Shown piece by piece: positions 37,479 to 48,484 of a stretch of 64,000 nucleotides of DNA. Below the pieces are notes generated by a model. It was not told the origin of the DNA, made no database searches, and saw only the letters and a program-made list of their open reading frames with translations. Numbering within the stretch: position 1 is the stretch's first letter; each line of letters starts with the position of its first letter. The DNA lies in assembly GCF_947623445.1 (NCBI RefSeq), contig NC_135243.1:8806501-8870500 (forward strand), in the 5' to 3' direction. The position numbers and the translations under genes are program-made. Source of the stretch: Clavelina lepadiformis (lineage: Eukaryota > Chordata > Ascidiacea > Aplousobranchia > Clavelinidae).

Positions 37479-38420
37479 CAGTAATTCCTCAACTTACGAA
37501 TATTCGTAGATACGAACGTTTAGTTTCGTATTTAGGCCTACCCATTACGATATTAACCGCGGACACTGCATACAGCATTAAACGTCCAATCATCAAGATG
37601 AAGTTCATTCATAATTTGCTCATTGGTGCACGAGAGATACTCCCGTCCTGGCATGACCCTACGGGTTAGACAATGAGAAAAATAGTGCGAGAGCAGAATA
37701 TACGATGCGTGAAATGCAGATTGAGTTTAATGACTTTCAAAATACATTTGCGGCGATGCCTGCACTGTAATGTTCTGATGTAAAATGAAATGACTAAACT
37801 ATGCGCATTGTGCAGAGACAATACAACAAAGCTTGGATGGTTTTCATTAATTATTACAGCAATAATATGAGATCATGCAAAACACAAGCAAGTCCGTACT
37901 TATTTAAAATCGAAGTAATAAACCGAAAAATGTTATGCAGGATAATAACACTACGCAGGCTGTATGTTGTGCAGGCCCGGTTTAATCGAATGACCTTAGT
38001 CTTAGTCAGTAAGGCAATCAGAAGGATGTCGGTAGAACACAAGATTAAAGGTAACAGAAATCAAGGAACATAATGTAATACTTTATGGGCAATTAAAGTC
38101 AAGCATGCTATTTCAGACACTCCTTCCCACTCTGACCCCGACTCAAACGTCGGTGGACCGCTGTAACTCCATAACATACTGTATTTGTATGTTCATGTGA
38201 ATACAATGCAACGATTAGAGACAATTGCGTTTTTATTTTATTTTTGCGTCTTTAAAATAAGAAAACAGCTTAAGTAACATGTTACGTATGTGATGCACGA
38301 ATGTTTGGTAGACATATATAGCACTGTACACCAATTTAAAGTACAATACCAACTTACGAACAATTCAAGATACGAACGGCCGTTCGGAACGTAAATTGTT
38401 CGTAAGTTGAGGAGTTACTT
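37479..38420. mobile_element. MITE with AGTAAYTCCTCAACTTACGAA ends
   Basis: The left end AGTAATTCCTCAACTTACGAA (37480) is repeated inverted at the right end near 38399-38420 with one transition. Inside the right end lies a second palindrome built on ACGAACAATT. About 940 bases in all, with no transposase frame (a 90-codon ORF at 37801 is unrecognised). No clear target duplication was found, so the superfamily is open; Tigger-like is possible. Confidence 0.7.
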
Positions 38421-41400
38421 GTAATTTTACAAGCACAATTGCTTTGTTCACCTATTATTTTGGTTGCCGTTTGGGATAACAGGACAAAAAATCGTGTTAA
38501 CAACTGCCTATGACGCACCTATCAGATAAGTTCGTACTAGCTGCTCATAATGAAGTAAACTAATTAACCTGGTGAGCACTGTACTAACCTGCCTAGGCGT
38601 TTGGGATAAGGCTATTTACTCGTGTGTGTTATACCTGGTTATGTTCGAAAATTCCAACCGTCTCCCTTCTAACAATTCAAATCCTATATCTAACCTTAAA
38701 CCTGTGTTTTTTTAACTATTTTTGGGTCATGAACCCCAATAACATTTTTCTAAAAGCTATGGATCAATTTGCCTAATACACAAGGCAAAAGTCGAAGTTA
38801 GGTTTTAATCAACGTGGTGGTAGTCGAAAAGAAGGCAAACGAAATAAAATACACCCACTGCACTACTGTACTAACTAAACTATACAACAACAGAAAAACC
38901 ACAACTGAATCAGAAAGAATTAAAAGCAAAGGAGCAAGCAGTATACGCTCTCTCCTCATTTACTAGTGTAGTCATTGTGTATTATTACATCACAAACGCG
39001 GTTTTGGAATTGTCCAAAGTAGTCAAGGTGCATGTCTGAATACAGCTGTGGTCTGATCATGTGGATTAACGACCTTGTGGACAGATAAAGACAAATGAAT
39101 TTTCGTAATAATTACATTTCGTTCTAAGGACGCTTTAAATGATTTTCTCGCACCCCTTAGGTGTGATACCGTGTTGCCTGTAGTACTGCATTGTGCTTGT
39201 TGTGCCGGTTAGCTAGATATTGGGTGAACTTACCTGGTGCGCTCAGTGCCGACTCTCCAACTTGGTCGTCAGATCAATGACGTAAAAAGCTAATAAAGTG
39301 CTGTACTCTACAGTCTACTCTACCTTACCAGTTAGCGGTTCAAAGTAACGTATTGTATTTACATAAACCATGTTATACTTTCAGCTCTATCTATTTTTTA
39401 ACATGTTGACTTGGCGCTTTTTGGCAAGGTCATGGGCTCTATGTGTAGTAAGTTTACATTCCTTTTTTTTAAGCTTGTAACTACATCAGTTTGCAATGCA
39501 GTGAAAGACAATTATAAAAAAGTTAATCTGTTTTGTAGTTTTAAATTATGACTATTATTGTGATGATCTACACTCCAACAGCGTAAATGCATATACGTAC
39601 GCTTCAGTTACAGATATTTCTCAGACGAATTATTTGTCGTTATTTTGACATGCCACCACATACGTAGGGAATAAAACCATTGTAATATTGGCAATTAAAA
39701 AGGCAGTATTATGTTGATTGTCAATACTGCGCAGCCTTAATAAGTAGTGTATGGTTACGATATGCTGAAATTTCAGACTGTATTGGCCAGCGTTACCAAC
39801 AGGTTTGTTTCATTTTGTTGCAAATGGTGTTTGTCTAACGCACAACAACACTGGCAAATATAATAATAAGCGATTTTTTTCCTACAGCACTTTGCTAAAC
39901 CGCTAGGTACAAAAGCATATACTGTTCTAATCACATTCTGGCATACGTTTCTAGTTACTGCTCATAATACTCTGGTCCACTCAAGGCGTGTCCGTTTGCG
40001 CAATTTATTTTCTTCAGTTATTCCGGTTCGTCTGTTCGATTACTCCAAACTAATACACAAAGGCAAAATATGTTTATCCGCTTGCTCTGTATAGACTAAG
40101 CTTTGTTGATAAAAAGATACGTTGGCTTATGATTCAAACACAGCAGTATCGATTTATTTTGATACGATATAGTATGGGAAAATTGTGTTATGTGCTACTG
40201 CATGCGTACACTGCAAAGAAATAGTTTATTCGGTATCTGCCACAGGTTGTTTCAGCCAGGCTGAAAAACGTACGTCGAACGTCAATTTTTTCCCCCATTA
40301 TACGGCACGACTTGCAAACTATAAAAGTACAGCAATTCAATTTATAAGAAAAAAATAAGCAGAATTTTCTAATTGATGACTGGTCAGCATACAATATCGT
40401 GTATTACAGCCTAAATGTTACTCGAATAGTGGTTCTGCGATTTTAGCTGTAACATTAGCCTTATTAAGCAGAACCTTAAACTTCGCTCAATGCTTATATG
40501 ATTATATTTACATGACAACAGGAGAGAAAGAAACCTTTGTTCACCCTTGCTTTTCTCAAAACAAGCCTAACTATAGCTGCAGGTGAGTTTCATCAAAAAG
40601 CGAAAGCGACAACCAAAAGTTATACGGGACATAAAAACATGCAAATATTCTTGTCGTAGCAATAAATACATTTGGAAAGACTATGCAGCGTCGCTATGTT
40701 CATGTGAGGTTGTTGTCATGCTTTGGAATTGTATTATGGAGATCGGGTAATGGATCCTATAATATAGCATAGGTGTTGTTGCTACTCATTTTATCTGAAA
40801 TTACAGATGCAATTTATGTGGCGTTTATTTGCGCATTAGTAAGTATAGTTACCGTATAATAATATATCACACTTTATTTCCAGTTTATCCTTTACGATTT
40901 AAAGGTGTGGCGAAATAATATTTCGCACTATTGTTTGTTTGTTTTTCGTGCATCTTCCCACGCTTTTGTTATCTTTAGTTATCAGTTAACTTTTATTCTG
41001 TTTGTTATTTCTCTTGATGATCTGATTTTATTGATTTCGCTTGTCCACTGTTTTTTCACGTTGTTTATACCGCCTCAAGTGTTTCGATGTGGTCCAGTGC
41101 AGATTCATACGTGTCCTGTTTTCGGTTGGTTTCCCGCATGGGCTTCGGGCGGGAGAGATGAGCTGGCGAGAAAAAGGTGGCTTTCATGGCAGTCGTGGTA
41201 TGGGCGGTTAGGAAGAGGACCTGTCGTGGATGTTGGTCACTCAGAACTGCCCTGGTTGCTTTATTATATTTTACCATTTTGATTGTAAAACGTGTGCACC
41301 GTAAGTCAAGCCCCAAAAACGGAGTGGAGTGCTTTTAATCTGATATCGAAATACAATCTCACTACGTTAAAAGAGGCTTGTTGGCTTTGAGTGGGCCGTG

Positions 41401-41565
41401 AAAGCGGTGGAGAAGGACCTGGCAATAGAAAATCTGTAACAAAGGTAACTGATTGTCTACGCAAGCTGCCTCTCCATCTTACACTATAACCTGTGGTTGC
41501 CAACCACTAACCATAAAGCAATAAGCATCCAACATGTGCATTGTCACTTGGCTTACACTGTAGAG
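38421..41565. other. Intergenic, no supported gene
   Basis: A 125-codon plus-strand ORF at 40905-41282 and overlapping minus-strand ORFs at 41316-41065 and 41503-41306 show no recognised family. The segment 41090-41500 is locally more GC-rich than its surroundings, so an old insertion or a decayed gene is possible. Confidence 0.4.
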
Positions 41566-41948
41566 CAGGGGTGTCAAACTCAATCGCACCAGGGGCCAAA
41601 ACTCAAAACTTATTTAACGCCGCGGGCCGTAAGGATAAAACTTGATTGAACGTTTCGTGACACGAGTACATGAATTGGAACAGTCAGCGAAACAGCACCA
41701 AATTTTTGTTTTTTTGGCGGTTTTGGCTGGGAATAAATCGATTTATTCTATCGCATGATGAGGCAACTGTTGTGCTGCTATATTGTGCGATTTGTTATAA
41801 TCTTGTTTCTTGCTTGAAAAAAGTAAGTTATACTGCACAATGATCTCGCGGGCCGGAAATAGTTCAATGTATAAAATAGCATTGCGGGCCAAGTTTTATT
41901 GTAAAGCGGGCCGGATGTGGCCCGCGGGCCGGGAGTTTGACACCTATG
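41566..41948. mobile_element. hAT MITE, 383 bp, exact 8-bp TSD
   Basis: The element starts CAGGGGTGTCAAACTC and ends GAGTTTGACACCTATG, with the exact duplication CTGTAGAG at 41558-41565 and 41949-41956. GGGCCG and GGCCCGCGGGCC motifs near the ends are typical of this hAT group. It has no coding capacity. Confidence 0.93.
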
Positions 41949-42257
41949 CTGTAGAGTGTAGACGGATAGTTATGACTTATGAATTATGATCAACCCGTTA
42001 AAAACAGCAAATTAAAACGTTAAGATTTGACATGTTTGTTGCAATCTCTGCCGATTTGATCTTTCTGACGTATTTCTAAGATTAGAACAGTTGCATAAAT
42101 TCCAAATTTCGTTACTTGGTTGAAAAGTGTTCCATCAACAGTGATTTTGATCCATCAATTTTATGCGAAAAGGTTTTCCTTACAGCGCCACTTCTTACCT
42201 GTGGTCAATGGCTTCTTTCTGTATATCACTGTGGACGTACCTTACAAAGAACATTTA

Positions 42258-42548
42258 CCGTAAAACCTCTATTTGAGCGCCACCTTTATTTGAACGCCAC
42301 CTCTAATAGAACGCCACTTTTAAAGAAGGGTAGAAAAATAGAGCGCCTCCCTCTAATTGAACGCCACCTCTAATAGAACACCACTTTTAGCAGCGGAATT
42401 GTATTAGCAGGTCTCTACTGATAATTCTCACCAGCTAGTCAAAAAATAGAGCGCCAACCTCTAATTGAACGTCACCTCTAATAGAACGCCACTTTTAAAC
42501 AAGAGTTGAAAAATAGAGCGCCATGGTGGTGAAATAGAGGTTTTACGG
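42258..42548. mobile_element. TA-flanked MITE with internal repeats, 291 bp
   Basis: CCGTAAAACCTCTATTT at the left is exactly inverted at the right (AAATAGAGGTTTTACGG), with TA on both sides (42256-42257 and 42549-42550). The interior consists of variants of AATAGAGCGCC, TCTAATTGAACGCCACC and TCTAATAGAACGCCACTTTT. Tc1/mariner-type insertion is inferred from the TA flanks. Confidence 0.88.
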
Positions 42549-42954
42549 TAATTACGCAGCAAGTAGCAATGTTATCGTATCTCTTCAAAGATCGCCTTCG
42601 GCATGCAGTTGTGTGTTACAAGCTACGGTTCGTCACCAACGCCCAACACTGTTACCATGATCACTAGAAAGTGGTGGTCTGCCTAAGATAGGTTTAGTTT
42701 GCAATGGGTTTTCTGTTTTTATCCGCTGATTTACAGCTTTTACCTGTTGATGTTTTATGTAGTTTCAAGTTTAGTGGCCGTGCTAGTTGTCATCAGCAGA
42801 TCAATACCATCACTACTTCCATTAACGTTTTTAGCCTTCTAGACTTTGTCATTTTTCCTACATTAGTGCATATGCTGTTATCAATTAGAACTTGTTTCAA
42901 TTTTGCCCTACCGAGCCAATAATGAAAAAGACTGTGTTTGATTAGTTCATGAGG

Positions 42955-43015
42955 TGTCCAACCCGTGGCCCGCGGGAAGGTTCTGCATGGCCCGAGCGGA
43001 ATTTTTCAAAATGAC
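42955..43015. repeat. hAT-like end fragment
   Basis: GGTGTCCAACCCGTGGCCCGCGGG resembles hAT termini of the group at 41566, but no paired right end or target duplication was found. Confidence 0.5.
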
Positions 43016-43107
43016 TTAGGCCTATATTATCAACTGAATCACCTACGTAATTTATGGCGGACTTACATTCCGAGAAATTGTCATCTATTGTTTGCTTTCT
43101 TTCTCTA

Positions 43108-43192
43108 TTGCTCTATAGTCTATAACTCTATACTATAAAGTAATAGATAGTAGAGATAATAGATAGTAGAGCAATAGATAGATATAATTAAT
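43108..43192. repeat. TAGA-type simple repeat with inverted copies
   Basis: CTATAGTCTATAACTCTATACTAT is followed by AATAGATAGTAGAGATAATAGA-type units; the two halves are partly complementary. Confidence 0.6.
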
Positions 43193-43581
43193 ATACTGTA
43201 GTAGTGTAGTCTCTAGTGCAGGGTTGCACAACTGTTCAAGTTAATTTCATTGCATTACAATGAATCATCACATCACATTTTCCACTTTGTTACGTTCACA
43301 TCCTTTCCACATAATAAATGATTAAGTTGGTCATAAACAATTACTTTAACTCAAACTACTGGCTGAGTGTGCAATAAAATTTAGCTAACAACTGCTATTC
43401 GTATATATATGTACAGCACATGACTGCTACTGGCTGAATATAAGGCCAAGAAGTAGTACATACACAGAATATAGCAAAATTATTTGCTCACTTGCCTAAA
43501 ATTTGGGTCGCAATTATGGCATGTTTGATGTCAAATCTTTACTCATGCAATGTATATTAGCACGACTATTACAAATCCATT

Positions 43582-43870
43582 ACATTAAATCATTGGTTCT
43601 CAACCTTTTACAGTTTTTGGCCCCCTTACAGCGACCCTTAAAATTTGTGGCCCTGCTCATGAATAAATAGCGGAGATTGTATAGCCTTTGCGCCGCTAGT
43701 TTCGCACTGCAAGCACAAGCACAAAAACGTAAGCAGCTTATGTGCTATAGTTGTGCCATTAAGTTTGCAGAGCTAACAGAATGTTTCCGGGGATTTCCAA
43801 TAACGAAATAAGCAAACATCAGTTGTTTCGTTCCTTGACTTGACAATAACGGTTGACTATGAGTTTTACT
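43582..43870. repeat. hAT-derived repeat, copy A
   Basis: Starts ATTGGTTCTCAACC and shares several blocks in the same order with 52556-53160, including TTACAGYGACCCT, GTGGCYCC, GCCGCTA and TTCCTTGACTTGACAATAACG-like sequence. No right-hand inverted end was found, so it is probably a truncated copy. Confidence 0.6.
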
Positions 43871-46800
43871 GAAACTTGTGATGTCAACTTTGTTTGATAT
43901 TTTTCGTCATACATTTTGTCAGTAGGGCTACAATTGACATATATTAATTGCATTTATACTTAAGCAGACTAAAATTAACCCTTTTATATAATAATACATA
44001 GTTATATACTAATGCTTCTTCGTTTTTCAACGATCAAAAAAAGAAATTCTTTTGTCATAACTTTCAACGAGTCAACAATAGTATACCTATAATACATAGT
44101 TTCCGTTTTAAAAAAGAATGCTTGGGTAATTTTTATTTACATCTTACGAGATGTTGAAACAGGCTATCTGTTGCAACTCTTCTAAAACGATAAATAATTT
44201 TGTCAAATACGAAAACATATTGCACTAATAACTATGGCTTTCTATTTTCCCTTTAAAGTTGAAAAGCTTAGATGGTGACGCTGAGACGGGTTTTTCTAGC
44301 TGCAGGTGTATTTCTATGGCAAGGCATACTGGACAAAAGGTAAAACCGTTACCAGTAATATATTGGCTTGGCCAAGCGGAACAAATCGTGTAATTACAGA
44401 CGATTATACATTAACAATTAGAGTGGGGTGGTGGCTCGGGATCGTTGTTTGGACAAAGTGAACGCCAATGTTTTAGACTGTGTAAGCTGGCGGCTGTAAT
44501 GTACTTGCTTGCACTTTTATAAAAATTATTTTTTTGTATAAGTTCACTAAATTATATAAATTTATTTTATTTTATGTACATTAATTAAGCGTACTTCAAT
44601 TTGTACAACAATATTTCAAATTGTCTGAATTTATTCAAGTTTACACAAGTTTGTTTGAAACTATGAACTTATCCTAAACCTTGCAGGTAGGCAACTCCAA
44701 CTGCTAATAATTCACAAAATAAGTAACCTCACACAGGTTAGTTAACAGTTCAAAACATTTTGTAAACTTGTTACACTAAATACGTCAATTGCAGTTTTTT
44801 TACAGATTTTGAAAAACAACAAGTCGATAAATAAGACGTCAAAATATTACTTGTGAGTGTAAACTTCAAATTAATTATAATTATCGACAAATACAGCACA
44901 AAGCCATTAGTTGTGGACCACAGTCTTTTAGGAACGACAAATATTTGGAAAATAAAAACGATGCAACATAGGGTACTTGTCTTGTACATGGCTGTCCTTT
45001 TGATTGATCATTTTAATTAGTTGTTTCTTAAGTCTTATCTAAAATTTATAATAAATTATGATAGTTAGGCCTATATGAACCTTGTCTACAAGTTATTAAA
45101 AAAATTATGTGCGACGATACAAAGCTTGTACACCATTTTTTGAGTTGTGTCACTAAATTATTAGTAGTAAACATTACTTTAATGACTAACACAATCATTC
45201 ATTTTAAGGTAAAAGAAGATTGGTCCATTTTAAAAACGTAACACGTCATTCATTTCGTTACAGTTACAAAAATGTAACTTATGTATACTCCGAGGTTTTG
45301 TCGTTAACGTCGAGCGATTGAGTTCAGTATATAGCTTGGCAAGACAAACTGTTATTATCAAGTGGCTTGATAAGTAGGTTATTTCCGTTTTAAAGCACTT
45401 TGGGAGGTAGATAACATAATACAGGTTCTTTAAACTTTGCCTTGCTATACAAATTTGTATTCATTATTTTTTTTGCTGTGTGACATGTCCAATACCATGC
45501 AGTTAAATATATTTCTGAAAAGTTTAAAATTTAAAATTTATTCCTTTGGAATTGCAACCTCCTGACCAGGTGAACCCTATTCAGAAAGGACCTTTGACTT
45601 CTGTTTGCAATCTTTTGAAGCTTTTTTCTTTGCAATAAAATTTGTCAAACTGTCGTGGATTGTAAATTGTTAAACCGCAATTTAAAGCCCTTGCAGACAT
45701 TTTGACGGTTAAGGTCTAGCATAAAAGTCACTCTAGTATTCACAACGTTGATCACATTGTAATCGCAATATATACCTACTCACAATTACTCTTGAATCAA
45801 CAAGTATTTTCATCATCTTGAAGGTAATGGCAAACCAACTAAGCAAAGTTGGGTGCACAAAGTAGTTGTTTTGCGACTAAAAAGATATGATCAAAACCTG
45901 TTGACGACCGACACAAAATGAAGTTATTGACTTTTCGTCATCATTGGTTTGATCTTTATCAGCCAAACTCATTTCAATAGTTTATCAAAAATTTTATAAC
46001 TTGTAATATTTGTAGCAATCAGTCAAGCGCCCGAAAATATATTTTGCTACAGTCTGTAAACACTTGCTGGGTTAGTACCTCATCAAAATGATGGAAAACT
46101 TCAAGGTCAACTATGTTGGTGACAGACATAATCCGAACAATAAATATGTAATTTGTTGCATAGTATATACGGTGTAATTCCCCAGGTACAACGGTTCTGT
46201 CCCACAGCAAACATTCGTTAAGTTTACACTAATAAACACACTTGTTTGCCAAATCAAATTTGCTGAGTTTGTTACCGTCACTCATATGTGAAACGTTGCA
46301 AAAACGACGTATCTCAACTTTTCAATAAATTGTTTACTCCTTTTTTCATCACAAAGTAATGTTGCGTTACAAGTTTACGAATACAAATGTAATAAACTCC
46401 ACTGTTCATTAAAATAGCATCAAGATACAAAATGCTTTGCTTTACGCCAGCACTGGATGAACTTTAATTTTCCAATCTTAAAATCGGCTTAAGATGGTTA
46501 CCAATTCCTTAACTACTGGGTGAGTTTTGTTTATTTAGTTATTCAACCATTTTTGTTTACGAAAAGAGACAATTGAGCTTTATAAATCTAGTTTTTATGC
46601 ACATCAACTATACTAAGTTACAACCTTACGAATAAATATACATAATATAAAACTTTTTAATATGCCAACAGCTGACAAGCTAACAGGCATGTATGCACGG
46701 TACATACTGCATGCGACTTGGGACTTTCTAACACGCCAGCCGCTGAATGCTATAGACTTTGGGTGATTTCTTGGCTGAAAAAAAACACCAACCATATGCT

Positions 46801-47014
46801 GCACTATGCAGTATGAGTGTACGATCGGTCTAAACAGTTTTTGTTAAAGGCTCACGTGAGAATCTTAAAAAATTATAAAGCATTCATTTTTGTCGTCTCC
46901 TTAAGGAATCACTATTCATGTTTACATTAATTGACGCAAATGCTTTTGGATTAAAACTGTGACTTGCCTAAAAGCAATCTCAAGTGTTCAATTGGTTTGA
47001 CATTCATTGCAGAG
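43871..47014. other. Intergenic, no supported gene
   Basis: AT-rich sequence with scattered short ORFs (72 codons at 44989-44771 minus, 63 codons at 46210-46019 minus) and no recognised domain, RNA gene or paired terminal repeat. Confidence 0.45.
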
Positions 47015-47509
47015 GGTTCCATGACATTTGACCGCGGGAAAATGACCGCGAACAAACTCACCGGGGACAACTGAACGTGATGTAAATTGACCGCGAACAA
47101 ACTAACCAGGAACAGACTTACTGGAATGAAAATTGACCGGGAGGTAAATTGACCGTGCAAGTGCTGAATTATTGTGTTTAAGTTGATGGTAGTATATGAT
47201 ATGTAAAGTACACCCTACACCCTACAAGGGGCCAAAAAACTCTACGAGTGGCAACCTTGACTGCAATACACATACTAAATTGGCTGGGATTAAAGCTGAT
47301 GCGCGACTAGATAGTCAATTAGAATTTTAACCTTTTGACGGCCAATTTGTCGCGGGTTAATTTGATCGCCGGCCAATTTATCAACGGTTAATTTCATCGC
47401 CGGCCAATTTACGTCACGGTTAATTTGATCGCCGGCCAATTTGTTGCCGGTCAGTTGTCCACTACCAGTTGTCGCCGGTGAATTTGTTCACGGTCACTTC
47501 ACGTGATCC
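47015..47509. mobile_element. MITE with ~10-bp TSD and subterminal repeat arrays
   Basis: The direct repeat CATTGCAGAG flanks the element at 47005-47014 and 47510-47519. The ends GGTTCCATGACATTTGACCG and, inverted, GGGATCACGTGAAGTGACCG match imperfectly. Each half holds arrays of AATTGACCGSGAAC/AACTCACCGG-like units, with the right half in inverted orientation as GCCGGCCAATTT. A 9-10 bp duplication points to a MULE/MuDR-like or other long-TSD superfamily. It has no coding capacity. Confidence 0.8.
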
Positions 47510-47519
47510 CATTGCAGAG

Positions 47520-48484
47520 ATGGAAAAATACATGGTTGTCCAGATGTTCAATCATTCACACCTTTTAATATTCGAGGCTGATATTTGCATATAGATCCTT
47601 ATATTATAGTCTTTCATGTCTTTGTCGATAGACACTTTATGGTATGCCTAAACATTCGGTTGGGGTTTAATTTAAAAACCATATTAACATTTGTACAGCT
47701 GTTCTTAAACAATAAAGTGGAATTATTGGACACTTTTGCGACAGATATCAAAGCTAGATAAAACGCTTTTGAGTGTATATAAATGTTATGGGTTCATTAA
47801 ATTCCTTTTCATGCAAATAAAATATCACAAGCTTTATTATTTCGCCAAAGTTTAATGTGTGTGACGTCAAGTCACTCCATGGTTATAACGTATGCACTGA
47901 ACTTAATTCTTTAAATACAATCAAAAAATACATGTACGAAGATGATAACTAAGATCGCCATCAAGCTGAAATGAATTAAAAAAAACAAACGGCATTCAAT
48001 CTATAATAAGGATTATGACTTGGCGCTTTAAGCAAGCAAACTTATGATGTTGTAATTTATTCACTTTGTAATTATAATTATATAATCTTAATAGTCAATT
48101 TCAATGGTAAATAGTCAAAGCAAACTAAACGATTCATTATGATAACAACACCGACAAAGGACCCATAGAGTAAAAGTTTACATCACAGACACAATTATGC
48201 AGCCAGCAGTATAAAGATTAACTCGTTGGCGCTTGTTATCAAACTGTTGACATTGTAATCCAGAATTAAACCGTTAAGAGAAAACATGAACACTGGCTTT
48301 GCCTGTATTCCTTTTAGAAAAGTCATATTTAAATTAATATTCTAAAGTGGGGCGTTTAATTCTTTTTGCAGTTTAGTAATTTTGTTTACTCTACAAAATC
48401 AGTTGGATATGTATGCATTTATAGGCCAATGTACAAAAGTAGCAATGTAAAACTACACCAGTTAAAGCGTTTTGCGAATCGTTG
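47520..48484. other. 3' flank of SSUH2-like copy 2
   Basis: No gene. TTTATT (the complement of AATAAA) at 48056-48061 is a possible minus-strand polyadenylation signal, 424 bases past the copy 2 stop. Confidence 0.4.

Noticed and set aside
40905..41282. 125-codon plus-strand ORF as a membrane protein
   Set aside because: The hydrophobic N-terminal half comes from T-rich sequence, and the second half has no family match and no supporting context.
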